Assembly (NCBI GenBank): GCA_016872495.1
Contig: VGZT01000015.1
Coordinates: 1 to 49,343, forward strand
DNA from: SAR202 cluster bacterium
GTDB lineage: Bacteria > Chloroflexota > Dehalococcoidia > Lucifugimonadales > Lucifugimonadaceae
Direction of reading: 5' to 3'
DNA: 49,343 nucleotides
Positions 8,353 through 17,275 of the stretch are shown piece after piece (within the stretch, counting starts at the first letter, position 1; every line of letters starts with the position of its first letter). Both the position numbers and the translations under genes were made by a program. Under the pieces are notes generated by a model. It made no database searches. It had not been told where the DNA came from and worked only from the letters and a program-made list of their open reading frames with translations.

Positions 8353-9359
8353 CGTACCGCCGCTCCTGTGCTCTCGCCTTGCTTGCTGAGCTCGGAAACC
8401 GCCGGGATCCCGCCCAGGCCCGTGGCGCTCAAGATCGCGTTCAGGATTGCGCCAACCGTCGCCCGGGAGGCGGCGGCCCTCAGCCGGTCTTCGTGGACCT
8501 CGCCCAGTTCGCCGGTCGATAGCCCGAATATCGTGTCGCCGTCCTGGGACAGGTGGGCCGGACGGACCGCCATCGCTATGGCGTCCTGCGCCGCGCCGGC
8601 CAGTCGCGTTGCTGCCCGCCGGTCGAGTGAGGCATTGGTCGCCACCACCCCGATCACTGTGTTGAACTCCCAGTCGCGGAGCTTTGGAGGGTCGGAAATC
8701 AGGATCTCTTCCGAGTCCTCGAATCCGCCTCCGAGACGGCGTGGGCCCGCAACGAGTGAACCAGTAGCAGGGTCGACAATGCCGCCGACGGCGTTTACGA
8801 CGACCAGGGCGGCGGCCAGACAGCCATCGCCCAGGGAGACTGCCGCGGTGCCGATGCCGCCCTTGATGGCGGCACCCTTGCCCCGCAGCTTTGCGACGGT
8901 GCACCCGGTCCCCGCGCCGTAGCTGCCCTGTTGGACGTCTCGGGTGGCCGCCTGGCACGCCCTGTAACCGTCGTCCGAGCCTGGACGGATTTGATGCGTG
9001 ATCATCCCGAGGTCGAAGACGATGGCGGAAGGGACGATCGGGATACGGGCGCGACCGACCTTGAGTCCGACCCCCTTCTCTTCAAGGAACCGCACGGCAC
9101 CGGTTGCGGCTTCGAGTCCGAACGCGCTGCCGCCGGACAGCATGATCGCGTTGACCTGTTGGATGGCAGCAAGGGGATCGAGCATGGCGGTTTCGCGGCT
9201 GCCCGGCGCGGCGCCTCTGATGTCGATCCCGGCAGTGCAGGGACGTTCCAGGAGCACGACGGTACAGCCAGTTCCCGCCTCGGCGAGGGTGCGGTGCCCG
9301 ACTGTGATGCCGGCGATGTCTGTGATCTGGCCGGGTGCTGTCCGGAAAGATGCGCGCAT
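8349..9359 (-). CDS. P1/DmpA-family N-terminal-nucleophile peptidase
   Basis: 336 aa. The family (P1 peptidases, including L-aminopeptidase DmpA, beta-peptidyl aminopeptidases and nylon oligomer hydrolase NylC) is made as one chain that cleaves itself to free a nucleophile. The self-cleavage site is visible as Asn233-Thr234 in EFNTVIGVVATNA. Other family blocks are GITVGHRT, NAIMLSGGSAFGLEAATG, GAGTGCTVAK and DGDTIFGLSTG. The ATG at 9359 is preferred because the family starts near ITDIAGITVGH, and the upstream extension to 9596 is low-quality sequence. It is the first gene of the panB-panC-surE operon. A beta-peptidase could in principle supply beta-alanine for PanC, but that is speculation. 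The substrate is unknown. Confidence 0.88.
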   Translation of the reverse strand: MRASFRTAPGQITDIAGITVGHRTLAEAGTGCTVVLLERPCTAGIDIRGAAPGSRETAMLDPLAAIQQVNAIMLSGGSAFGLEAATGAVRFLEEKGVGLKVGRARIPIVPSAIVFDLGMITHQIRPGSDDGYRACQAATRDVQQGSYGAGTGCTVAKLRGKGAAIKGGIGTAAVSLGDGCLAAALVVVNAVGGIVDPATGSLVAGPRRLGGGFEDSEEILISDPPKLRDWEFNTVIGVVATNASLDRRAATRLAGAAQDAIAMAVRPAHLSQDGDTIFGLSTGELGEVHEDRLRAAASRATVGAILNAILSATGLGGIPAVSELSKQGESTGAAVR

Positions 9360-9363
9360 CGTA

Positions 9364-9383
9364 CCTGTATGTATATATGCAGG
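9364..9383. promoter_or_regulatory. AT-rich imperfect palindrome, candidate operator
   Basis: A 20-bp inverted repeat with CCTG/CAGG ends and a TATGTATATATG core matches its own reverse complement at 16 of 20 positions. It lies 5 nt upstream of the ATG of the peptidase-panB-panC-surE operon, in otherwise very GC-rich DNA. It overlaps the only -10-like sequence (TATATA) near this start, so a bound protein would block transcription. The rest of the gap 9384-9740 holds the divergent plus-strand promoter and no gene. Confidence 0.45.
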
Positions 9384-9603
9384 CGACGCGGCCAGCGGGA
9401 GTGGACCCCGTCGAGCGCCTCTTGTTTCAGGCAACGGTCGGGCTCGCAACATGCACGATGCCCGCGCGCTCAGGAAGTGGCGCTCCCAGAGTTCCGACTC
9501 GCCTCTCCGCGTGCCGCCTGCCCGTATCGACAGACCGCGAATGGGAGTAAGCGGTAACCGCACCACACATGGCGTGCGGTCGCTCAGAGGGTACACTATG
9601 TGT

Positions 9604-9633
9604 TTGACACTTGAATCTGGCGGGCGCGAGAAT
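9604..9633 (+). promoter_or_regulatory. promoter of the DUF177-rpmF-fabD operon
   Basis: Plus strand: perfect TTGACA (9604-9609), an 18-bp spacer and GAGAAT (9628-9633), about 100 bp upstream of the first gene. No other promoter is obvious before the long plus-strand operon. Confidence 0.45.
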
Positions 9634-9740
9634 TTTCTGGTTTGTGACCTTGCGCACGAATCGTTCGGTCACCCCGTAGTCGCAGTGCGGCGTCGTCCGT
9701 CACGGCAGGTCCGATTCGTCCGGCAAGCGAGGTCGGTCAA

Positions 9741-10283
9741 ATGCGGTTCAACGTTGCCGGGTTACTGCGCGCCACTGTCGGCGCGACTCGTCAGTACGAG
9801 ATCGAACCCGAATTGGTGCGCGACGACGGAGAGGTGTTCGAGGAGGTCCAGGGCGCCGTTCGCATGATGCGTACGGATCGTGGTGTCCTGGTTGAGGCAC
9901 AGTTACGGGCGATTGGATCCGATTCATGCAGCCGTTGTCTGGCTCCCATCAGAACGCGGCTTGAGGCGAGCGTTGAGGAGGAGTTCTACCCGATAAATCC
10001 ATTCCCGGGCGTCGGTCTTGACCTCGAAGAGCGCGACGAAGACAGGGGGCTGGATGACACGGTGTTCCTTATAGACGACCGCAACGAGATCGACTTGCGG
10101 GAGGTTGCTCGGCAGGCTCTTATTGCAACGAGGCCAATGGCCCCGGTATGCAGGCCAGAATGTGCCGGGCTGTGTCCCGTGTGCCACTCGGACCGTAACG
10201 TCAGCGCATGTGCATGCGAGAGCTCGATGTCCAGACCAGCGTCATTGCATCGACTCGCCGAGCAGTGGCGATTAAAAAGGTAG
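9741..10283 (+). CDS. DUF177 (YceD-family) protein
   Basis: 180 aa. The DUF177/YceD family is almost always encoded next to rpmF and is implicated in 23S rRNA maturation in plants and bacteria. This copy shows the usual pattern: a beta-rich N-terminal half and a first Cys pair (SCSRCLAP). After it come an acidic middle (EEFYPINP, LEERDEDRG) and an IDLREVARQALIATRPMAP block. A second Cys cluster (CRPECAGLCPVC) probably binds zinc. ATG start with a GAGG site. It is the first gene of the fatty-acid and ribosome operon, 27 nt before rpmF. Confidence 0.9.
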   Translation: MRFNVAGLLRATVGATRQYEIEPELVRDDGEVFEEVQGAVRMMRTDRGVLVEAQLRAIGSDSCSRCLAPIRTRLEASVEEEFYPINPFPGVGLDLEERDEDRGLDDTVFLIDDRNEIDLREVARQALIATRPMAPVCRPECAGLCPVCHSDRNVSACACESSMSRPASLHRLAEQWRLKR

Positions 10284-10310
10284 CGGCCGTCAGGCCGACA
10301 GGAGTCCAAA

Positions 10311-10523
10311 GTGCCCCCACACCCTAAGAAGAAACACACAAGGGCCCGTCAAGGCGGGCGGGCGGCCCATCACTTTCGGACCGCACCCGGGTTGAGCAAA
10401 TGCCCGCGGTGCGGGGCCGCCTCGATGCCGCACCGGATCTGCAAGGAATGCGGCTACTACAACGGGCGCCCGATTTTCGAGGCACCGGCAGACCCGTCCG
10501 AGCCGGCCGCGGAAACCCGGTAG
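10311..10523 (+). CDS. rpmF: 50S ribosomal protein L32
   Basis: 70 aa. The basic N-terminus (PPHPKKKHTRARQGGRAAHH) and the four-Cys zinc ribbon (CPRCG ... CKECGYYNGR) are those of L32. GTG start at 10311 preceded by AGGAG. The C-terminal tail (about 14 residues, Ala/Pro/Glu) is a little longer than usual. It is in the standard place between DUF177 and fatty-acid genes, although plsX and fabH, often found here, are absent. Confidence 0.95.
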   Translation: MPPHPKKKHTRARQGGRAAHHFRTAPGLSKCPRCGAASMPHRICKECGYYNGRPIFEAPADPSEPAAETR

Positions 10524-10534
10524 GCCAGATCCAG

Positions 10535-11509
10535 ATGGCTGACAGCAATCAGTCACCGGTGGCGGGCAGCCCCGCGGGGCGCGTGATCGGGAACGACATC
10601 GCGTTCATATTTCCGGGGCAGGGCAGCCAGGCCGTAGGGATGGGGCGTGACCTTGCGGCGGAGTCACGGGCCGCCCGGCAGGTATTTGACGAGGTCGATG
10701 AAGCGCTGAAGCGGCCCCTCAGCAAGATCATGTTTGAAGGGCCCGAGGCAGACCTGGTCCAGACCGAGAATGCTCAGCCCGCAATCATGGCTGTTTCGCT
10801 CGCGGCACACGCCGCGATGGCAGAGGTCCTGGGTAGGAAGCCCGTACCAGGCATGGTCGCCGGGCACAGCCTTGGCGAATACTCCGCTCTGGCGATCGCC
10901 GGAGTGCTGAGTGTCACCGACACTGCGCGCCTGGTGGTGGCAAGGGGCAGGCTGATGCAGGAAGCCTGCCACCTCCGACCCGGTGGCATGGCTGCGCTGA
11001 TCGGGATCGAAGAAGCGGCCGCCGAGGACATCTGCCTTCAGACCGGCACCTATATCTCGAACATCAACAGTGCCGACCAGATCATCATCGCCGGAGACCA
11101 CGACAGCCTTGCCCGTGCCGTCCAGCTGGCGGCCGCGCGCGGCGCCCGGAAGGCGATCCCCCTTTCGGTGGGTGGGGCGTTCCATTCCGGTCTCATGGAA
11201 CCTGCCCAGGACGGCCTCAACGAGATGATCGAGTCGACGCCGTTCGATGATCCGTCGATCCCGATCGTAGGGAACTGCGATGCGCTACCGCTGCGAACGG
11301 CCGGCGAAGTCAGGGCCGAGTTGCGCAAACAGCTGATGACCTGCGTTCAGTGGAAGCGCTCGATCAACTACATGGTCGGGAGTGGCGTCAAGCGTTTCGT
11401 GGAGATTGGCCCCGGTCGCGTTCTGACCGGCCTCGTCAAGCGGATAGACGCCACGGCCGAGCTACTCAATGTCAACTCGATGGCCGCTGCACGCGGACTG
11501 ACCGCCTGA
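10535..11509 (+). CDS. fabD: malonyl-CoA:ACP transacylase
   Basis: 324 aa. It loads malonyl groups from CoA onto the acyl carrier protein encoded two genes downstream. The family signatures are IAFIFPGQGSQAVGMG near the start, the nucleophile elbow GHSLGEYSALAIAG, GGMAALIG, NINSADQIIIAG and the catalytic His region VGGAFHSGLME. The frame is open from 10400, but ATG 10535 lies just after the rpmF stop and gives a normal N-terminus, with about 18 extra residues before the conserved fold. Confidence 0.95.
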   Translation: MADSNQSPVAGSPAGRVIGNDIAFIFPGQGSQAVGMGRDLAAESRAARQVFDEVDEALKRPLSKIMFEGPEADLVQTENAQPAIMAVSLAAHAAMAEVLGRKPVPGMVAGHSLGEYSALAIAGVLSVTDTARLVVARGRLMQEACHLRPGGMAALIGIEEAAAEDICLQTGTYISNINSADQIIIAGDHDSLARAVQLAAARGARKAIPLSVGGAFHSGLMEPAQDGLNEMIESTPFDDPSIPIVGNCDALPLRTAGEVRAELRKQLMTCVQWKRSINYMVGSGVKRFVEIGPGRVLTGLVKRIDATAELLNVNSMAAARGLTA

Positions 11510-11528
11510 GCGCGGCGGAAACCTGCAA

Positions 11529-12020
11529 TTGACTGGCGACAGGCCGCGCGTGGTCGAGTCGGCCGCCAACGCAACTTCCGGTGATTCGCACCATCGCCCC
11601 GAAGAGCGTTGGACGCTGGAGGCCGAGCACAGCCGGCGGCTCGCCCGCGTGGTGGCAGTCCAGGCACTTTACGAAGCCGACGTGGCCGGGCACCCTGCTG
11701 CCCTCGCGGTCCGTCGGCGAGCGGCAGAGGCGGGACTGAAGTCGAAGTGGACGGCCTTCGCGATCCGCCTGGTCGAACAGGTCGAGAAGGACCGGATGGC
11801 GCTTGATCGGCGGATCGCCGGCGCGGCCAGGGCCTGGCCCGTTGACCAGCTCCCGGCGATCGACCGGGCGATACTGCGCCTGGCGCTGACGGAAAGTGCC
11901 GTCGATCCCGCCACGCCCGTGAGCGTGGTCATCGACGAGGCCGTCGAGCTCGCGAAACTCCTGGCGTCGGATGGCTCCCCGCGCTTCGTGAACGGGGTGC
12001 TTGGAACGGTGCTAGGATAG
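11529..12020 (+). CDS. nusB: transcription antitermination factor NusB
   Basis: 163 aa. It is an all-helical protein that, with NusE (S10), binds boxA RNA in rRNA operons. Visible are RRLARVVAVQALYEADV (helix 1) and the conserved AIDRAILRLALTE ... PVSVVIDEAVELAKLLASDGSPRFVNGVLGTVL C-terminal region. TTG start at 11529 or a later internal start. The first 30 residues are not conserved. A 90-bp gap separates it from acpP. Confidence 0.93.
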   Translation: MTGDRPRVVESAANATSGDSHHRPEERWTLEAEHSRRLARVVAVQALYEADVAGHPAALAVRRRAAEAGLKSKWTAFAIRLVEQVEKDRMALDRRIAGAARAWPVDQLPAIDRAILRLALTESAVDPATPVSVVIDEAVELAKLLASDGSPRFVNGVLGTVLG

Positions 12021-12110
12021 TTTGCCTTGCAACGATTTCGATCGGCATGGTTTTTCTTGATTTTTCTTCCCGAGACTACGGGATGACGTCGGCCTTGTGG
12101 AGGTTTGGTC

Positions 12111-12371
12111 ATGGCGACGGTGTTCGAACGCATCCGGGACATCACTGCTGAGAAGCTGAGCGTGGATCCGGCGACAATCAAGCCCGAGAGCTCCTTCACC
12201 GACGACCTCAATGCCGATTCGCTCGACGTAGTTGAGTTGATCATGGCCCTCGAGGAAGAGTTCAGCACCGACGAGAAGCAGCTGGAGATCTCCGACGAAG
12301 AGGCCGAGGGCCTGCGGACGGTCTCTGATGTTGCGGTTTTCCTGAAGGGGAAAGGCGTGTCCGACGCCTGA
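12111..12371 (+). CDS. acpP: acyl carrier protein
   Basis: 86 aa. The carrier of growing acyl chains in fatty-acid synthesis. The phosphopantetheine attachment serine is in [13 protein letters not shown], and the protein is acidic and helical as expected. ATG 12111 is chosen over TTG 12105 because GGAGG at 12099-12103 is correctly spaced for it. The C-terminal LKGKGVSDA is slightly extended. Its TGA overlaps the next reading frame. Confidence 0.96.
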   Translation: MATVFERIRDITAEKLSVDPATIKPESSFTDDLNADSLDVVELIMALEEEFSTDEKQLEISDEEAEGLRTVSDVAVFLKGKGVSDA

Positions 12372-13105
12372 ACCCGAGCGGGACAACGGAGTACAGAACG
12401 GCGGCAGCCTCCAAAGACTGGGATAGCATTCTGGCGATCGATGCCGCAGTCCGCGGGTGCCAGCGGTGCGGACTCGCCGGCAGCCGCACCAACGCCGTAC
12501 CTGGCGAGGGACCGGCCGCTCCGGCAGTCCTGTTCATCGGCGAGGGACCCGGGTTCAACGAGGACCAGCAGGGTCGTCCGTTCGTCGGCCGGGCGGGCCA
12601 GTTACTGGATGAGCTTCTCGCATCCCTCCAGATACCGCGCGGGGACGTCTACATAACCAACGTAGTCAAATGCCGGCCGCCGGACAACAGGGAGCCGGCC
12701 CCCGACGAAGTTGCGGCCTGCGCACCGTATCTCGAGTCCCAGATCCGCCTGCTTAATCCGAGGGTGATCGTAACCCTGGGCCGCTACTCACTCGCCACGT
12801 TCTTTCCCCAGGCACGGATCTCATCCGAGCACGGGCGCATCCTCCGGTGGCGGGGCCGGGTCGTGTTGCCGCTGTATCACCCGGCGGCGGCCCTGCGCTC
12901 GACATCGATCAAGGCCACGCTGCAGGCTGATTTCAAGCGTATTCCAGAAGCGGTGCTTGAGGCGCTGCAGGGAACACCGGTCGCTTCCCCGGCCCCATCC
13001 AGAGCAGCCGTCGCGCCACCCGCTGCCCCAGTGCAACCGGGGGCCATCGAGTCCGAAGATCTCTCGGACGGTAACAACACACGCGGGCAACTCCCGCTCT
13101 TTTAG
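12368..13105 (+). CDS. type-4 uracil-DNA glycosylase with C-terminal sliding-clamp motif
   Basis: About 245 aa. It removes uracil from DNA. The 4Fe-4S cysteines are CQRC (residues 31-34 from the proposed start) and the later pair in [12 protein letters not shown] and VAACAPYL. Catalytic blocks are [20 protein letters not shown] and YHPAAALRS. There is no ATG, GTG or TTG in this frame between the preceding in-frame stop and the first conserved residues. The best candidate start is CTG at 12368, forming CTGA with the acpP stop and implying translational coupling. After the catalytic domain comes a roughly 50-residue Pro/Ala linker. The last residues are GQLPLF, which fits the bacterial beta-clamp-binding consensus QL(S/D)LF. 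Confidence 0.9.
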   Translation: MNPSGTTEYRTAAASKDWDSILAIDAAVRGCQRCGLAGSRTNAVPGEGPAAPAVLFIGEGPGFNEDQQGRPFVGRAGQLLDELLASLQIPRGDVYITNVVKCRPPDNREPAPDEVAACAPYLESQIRLLNPRVIVTLGRYSLATFFPQARISSEHGRILRWRGRVVLPLYHPAAALRSTSIKATLQADFKRIPEAVLEALQGTPVASPAPSRAAVAPPAAPVQPGAIESEDLSDGNNTRGQLPLF

Positions 13106-13114
13106 AGGCTTCAA

Positions 13115-14794
13115 TTGACCCCACGCAACCAGGCAGACCGGACTACCAGGCTTCGCATCGTGCCGCTCGGCGGCCTGGGTGAAATCGGGCGGAACATGCT
13201 CGTCCTCGAATACGGAGAGGACCTCGTTGTGATTGACGCGGGCGTCGAGTTCCCATCCTCGGACATGCTGGGGATCGACATGGTGATCCCCAACATCTCC
13301 TACCTCGTGCATCGCGCCGACCACATCCGGGGAATCCTGATCACGCACGGGCACGAGGACCATATCGGGGCGCTGCCGTGGGTGCTCAGGGACATCTCCG
13401 CTCCGGTGTTCGCGCCGCGGATGGCGATCGAGATCATTCGCGACAAGTTGAAGGAGCACGGGCGCCTGGGCGGAAGCGACCTCCGGGTCGCAGTCGCCGG
13501 CACGCCGGTCAAGCTTGGCGCTTTCGAAGCCGAGTGGTTCAGCGTGTGTCACAGCATCCCGGACGCGATGGGAATCGCTTTGCGGACGCCGCTCGGCACG
13601 GTAATTCACACCGGGGACTTCAAGATCGACAACGACCCGATCATCGGCGAACCGTTCGACTATGGCCGGCTGGCCAGGCTTTGTGGAAACGGCACGCTTC
13701 TGCTGATGTCGGACTCGACCTACGCCGACGAGGAGGGCTCTTCGGCTTCGGACCGGCTTGTCGCAGAAAGCCTCTTCCGCCTGATCACCGAGGCCACCGG
13801 GCGCATCTTCGTGGCCAGCTTTGCATCCCAGATCGCACGCATCCAGATCGTGCTCGACAGCGCAGCCGCGTCCGACCGGAAGGTCGCGCTCATGGGCAGG
13901 AGCATGCAGAACCTGGTCAGGATCGCGCGTGAACTGGGGCACCTCGACGTCCCGGAGGGCGTCCTGGTGGCGGCCAATGAGGCCAACAGCCTGCCCGATC
14001 GGCGCGTGGTCTTCATGACCACCGGAAGCCAGGGGGAGCCCCAGTCCGCGCTTGTCCGTCTGGCGAACGGAGAGCATCAGGATGTCAAGTTGCACCCCGG
14101 TGACACGGTGATCATTTCTGCCACGCCGATTCCCGGAAACGAGACCGCGGTATTCGACACCATAAACGAGCTTGCGCGTCGCAATATCAGGGTGATAACC
14201 AGCCGTGGGAATACGGTCCACGTCCACGGCCACGCGCAGCGGGAAGAGTTGCGGGCGATCCTGAACCTGACCCGCCCCAGGTATTTCATCCCGGTTCACG
14301 GTGAGTTCCGCATGCTGCGCGCTCACGCCGAGCTCGCCATGGATCAGGGGGTGCTGGAGAATAACGTCTTCCTCATTACCGACGGCCAGATCCTCGAAAT
14401 CGGCGAGAACGGCGGCGAGGTGGTCGGCGAGGCGCCGGCCGGGCAGATATATGTACACGGGCTCGGTGAATGGGACGAGGCCGGCAACGTGCTCACCGAG
14501 CGCCAGGTTCTGTCACGCGACGGGATCGTCAACGTTGCGGTCGCGGTCAACCGGCGCGCGGGGCGGGTGATCGGCACGCCCAGCATGAGCTCGATCGGAT
14601 TCGTTCACGCAAAAGATGCGGAGCAACTCGCTGAAGACACCATAAAGCAGTTGTCCGCTGAGCTTGAACGGTCGAACGACGACCGTCTAGAGTTGAGCCG
14701 TCTGGAAGGGCTCATCAAGTCGTCGGTAGGCCGTTTCCTGTACCAGAGGACACGCCGCCGTCCGTTAATAGTGCCGGTGATCATTGAAACCTAA
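13115..14794 (+). CDS. rnj: ribonuclease J
   Basis: 559 aa. A metallo-beta-lactamase and beta-CASP exo/endonuclease that matures and degrades RNA. Metal site HGHEDHIGALPW, further motifs IHTGDFKID and LMSDSTYADEEG. The beta-CASP part has MTTGSQGEPQSALVRLANG and IPGNETAVFDTINEL, then HVHGHAQREELR and FIPVHGEFRML, and a C-terminal domain follows. TTG start at 13115 with weak Shine-Dalgarno, 9 nt after the glycosylase gene. Confidence 0.96.
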   Translation: MTPRNQADRTTRLRIVPLGGLGEIGRNMLVLEYGEDLVVIDAGVEFPSSDMLGIDMVIPNISYLVHRADHIRGILITHGHEDHIGALPWVLRDISAPVFAPRMAIEIIRDKLKEHGRLGGSDLRVAVAGTPVKLGAFEAEWFSVCHSIPDAMGIALRTPLGTVIHTGDFKIDNDPIIGEPFDYGRLARLCGNGTLLLMSDSTYADEEGSSASDRLVAESLFRLITEATGRIFVASFASQIARIQIVLDSAAASDRKVALMGRSMQNLVRIARELGHLDVPEGVLVAANEANSLPDRRVVFMTTGSQGEPQSALVRLANGEHQDVKLHPGDTVIISATPIPGNETAVFDTINELARRNIRVITSRGNTVHVHGHAQREELRAILNLTRPRYFIPVHGEFRMLRAHAELAMDQGVLENNVFLITDGQILEIGENGGEVVGEAPAGQIYVHGLGEWDEAGNVLTERQVLSRDGIVNVAVAVNRRAGRVIGTPSMSSIGFVHAKDAEQLAEDTIKQLSAELERSNDDRLELSRLEGLIKSSVGRFLYQRTRRRPLIVPVIIET

Positions 14795-17114
14795 ACCTCG
14801 TGTCCAAGCGAAGGGCGTACGGGCCCTGGCCGGCGGCCGCGCCGGTAGATTCCTGGTTGTTGCGCTTCCGGCTGCCGTAATTTCCGGCCTCTTGTGGCGT
14901 GATCAATTTGTCACGTTCTTCGGACTGGGCCTTGTTCCGCTGGGGGCCTGGGTCGGATTTGCCATCTTCATGGCGACTTCGATGCCGCTCCGGCTGCTGA
15001 AGGCCTGGCGATCGATGCTGGCCGGGCTGGTGCTTGCGGTCGCCCTGACCGGCGTGCTGGGGATCTTCAACTACCCGATCTGGACGGTCCTCGGCGAGGT
15101 CTCTTCGGGTGGCAATCTCGGTCGACTCATTGCCCGTGCACCCTTCGAATGGCCGATCCTCGGACCCGGGCCCTTTGACCTGGCGCTCGCGTCGATGCGC
15201 GTTGCGGCCGTCCTCGCCCTGGCGGGCGCGATCCTCTCGCCGGGGATCGCCCGCAAGGTTGCCGGGGTAGTCCTCCACGCCGGCATCTACCAGGCTTCGG
15301 CAATCGCGGCCGGGTTGTCGGCGCTGCGATCCCGCTGGGCGGCGCGGTCGGCGAGACTCCGGGCCGCGCGTGAAGCAGAACGACTGACCCGGATGGCCTC
15401 GGTCGAAACGGAGGCCAGCATGCTCGAGGAGCCTGCCACGGCGGTAACCCGCCCTAAGCCGGTTCGAATCCTGCCGTCCGACAAGCCTGACGATGACGAT
15501 GCACCCGTTACGGCGGCGGTGCCTGTGGTTGCACCTGCGAGGAGCAATCCGTCGCTCGGAGCCGCTCCAACGCCCGGCGGTACGGCTGCCAGCCCCGCTA
15601 CGCCTGCGGCGGTCGCCGCCACCGCTGCGCCGCCCACGAGGCTGCCGATCCCGAACTACAACTGGAAACTACCGCCACTGGACCTGCTCAAGACCGGCAA
15701 GACGGCGTCGATCCCGCAGTCGGAGATCGAGGCGACCAGCGACCTGATCGTCGATACGCTCGCGGAGCACGGCGTCGAGGTCAAGATCTCGCAGGTCACC
15801 GCCGGTCCGACCGTAACGATGTATGGAATAGCGCCCGGTTGGGAGCGTTCCAAGCAGCGGTCCGGAAGGTCTGATCGTTTCGAGGACGAGGATCAGTATC
15901 GAAAGCGGGTCAGGGTCGACACGATCCTCGCGCGTGAGAAGGACCTGTCCCTGGCGCTGGCCTCGCCCAACATCAGGTTTGAGGCGCCGATTCCCGGCGA
16001 GTCCCTTGTCGGTATCGAAGTCCCAAACGCCAACCCCAATACGGTGACCATGCGCTCGGTCATGCAGTCAGACGCGTATCGGGAATTCGAGAAGAAGGCG
16101 GCCTTGCCGGTGGCCCTGGGTATCGCCAGCAGCAGTGGCGAAGTGTTCGCGGATCTCGCCAAGATGCCCCACCTGCTGGTTGCGGGTGCGACCGGATCGG
16201 GCAAGAGCGTGTGCATGAACACGGTGATCACCGGTTTCCTGCTGACCAGGACGCCCGCGCAGTTGCAGATGGTGTTGATCGATCCGAAGCGTGTCGAGCT
16301 GACGCCGTACGCCGGCGTCCCGCACCTGGCCTGTCCGCCGGTGGTCGAAGCCGATCGCGCTGTCCGCGTGCTCAAGGCCGTCGTCAAAGAGATGATGGCC
16401 CGTTACGCGATCTTCGAATCCAGCGGGGCGAAGAACATCGCCTCGTACAACGAGAAGTCGGCCGCAAAGCTGCCCTATCTGGTGGTCGCGATCGACGAGC
16501 TTGCAGACCTGATGCTGACTTCGGCCAACGAAGTCGAGCGCCTGATCGTCAGGCTGGCCCAACTTGGCCGGGCCACGGGTATCCATCTGATCGTCGCCAC
16601 GCAGCGGCCCTCGGTCGACGTCGTGACGGGGCTAATCAAGGCTAACTTCCCTTCGCGCCTGGCCTTTGCCGTGAGCTCGCAGGTCGACTCGCGCACCATC
16701 CTCGATTCCAACGGGGCCGAGCGCCTCCTTGGCCGGGGCGACATGCTGTTCCTCCCGATCGACCGCCCAAAGCCGATGCGAGTGCAGGGCGCGTTCCTGA
16801 CCGACAACGAAGTCGAGTCGGTGGTGAGGACCTGGCGCAACAGCGGCGGCCCGCGCTTGCCGGAGCTGGAAGTCGAAGAGGCGATCGCGATCGGTGAAGG
16901 CGGAGAGGCCCAGGGCGGGAGCGACGACGAGTCGCTGTTCGACAAGGCGCAAGAGCTTGCGCGGGCCCAGCAGAGGCTTTCGACCTCCCTGCTCCAGCGG
17001 CGTCTCCGGATCGGCTACCCGAGGGCGGCCCGTCTCATGGACGAGCTAGAGGACGCGGGCGTGGTCGGAGCGGGCGAGCCTGGCAAGCCACGGCAGGTCC
17101 TGATCCACCAGTGA
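14784..17114 (+). CDS. ftsK: DNA translocase FtsK/SpoIIIE
   Basis: 776 aa. A septum-associated motor that pumps chromosomal DNA and activates dif recombination. The N-terminus has a hydrophobic membrane region (about residues 20-170, roughly four segments). A charged and Ala/Pro-rich linker (to about 290) follows. The motor has an alpha region (ATSDLIVDTLAEHGVEVKISQVTAGPTVTMYGI), the Walker A GATGSGKSVCMNT, Walker B YLVVAIDELADLM and the ATQRPSVDVVTG and SRLAFAVSSQVDSRTILD blocks. The C-terminal winged-helix gamma domain (STSLLQRRLRIGYPRAARLMDELEDAGVVG) reads KOPS-type sequences. TTG start at 14784, overlapping RNase J by 11 nt. Confidence 0.95.
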   Translation: MKPKPRVQAKGVRALAGGRAGRFLVVALPAAVISGLLWRDQFVTFFGLGLVPLGAWVGFAIFMATSMPLRLLKAWRSMLAGLVLAVALTGVLGIFNYPIWTVLGEVSSGGNLGRLIARAPFEWPILGPGPFDLALASMRVAAVLALAGAILSPGIARKVAGVVLHAGIYQASAIAAGLSALRSRWAARSARLRAAREAERLTRMASVETEASMLEEPATAVTRPKPVRILPSDKPDDDDAPVTAAVPVVAPARSNPSLGAAPTPGGTAASPATPAAVAATAAPPTRLPIPNYNWKLPPLDLLKTGKTASIPQSEIEATSDLIVDTLAEHGVEVKISQVTAGPTVTMYGIAPGWERSKQRSGRSDRFEDEDQYRKRVRVDTILAREKDLSLALASPNIRFEAPIPGESLVGIEVPNANPNTVTMRSVMQSDAYREFEKKAALPVALGIASSSGEVFADLAKMPHLLVAGATGSGKSVCMNTVITGFLLTRTPAQLQMVLIDPKRVELTPYAGVPHLACPPVVEADRAVRVLKAVVKEMMARYAIFESSGAKNIASYNEKSAAKLPYLVVAIDELADLMLTSANEVERLIVRLAQLGRATGIHLIVATQRPSVDVVTGLIKANFPSRLAFAVSSQVDSRTILDSNGAERLLGRGDMLFLPIDRPKPMRVQGAFLTDNEVESVVRTWRNSGGPRLPELEVEEAIAIGEGGEAQGGSDDESLFDKAQELARAQQRLSTSLLQRRLRIGYPRAARLMDELEDAGVVGAGEPGKPRQVLIHQ

Positions 17115-17275
17115 CCGGATTCTGGGTCGCCGGCCGATTGACCGTGGCTTCCTTATCATAGGTAAGATGCGGTGGCCTGCACCGGTCCGGCGGCAGTCCG
17201 GTACCGTGTGCGGTCAGCGTGTATCCTTCCGGAGTTCGGGCCCGCGCGGGCGGGCAGAGGATCGAAGGAGCGGAA

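Noticed and set aside
8353-8958. N-terminal extension of the panB frame
   Set aside because: It is out-of-frame reading of the peptidase gene, with Arg/Gly-rich low-quality sequence; PanB conservation begins only after 8352.
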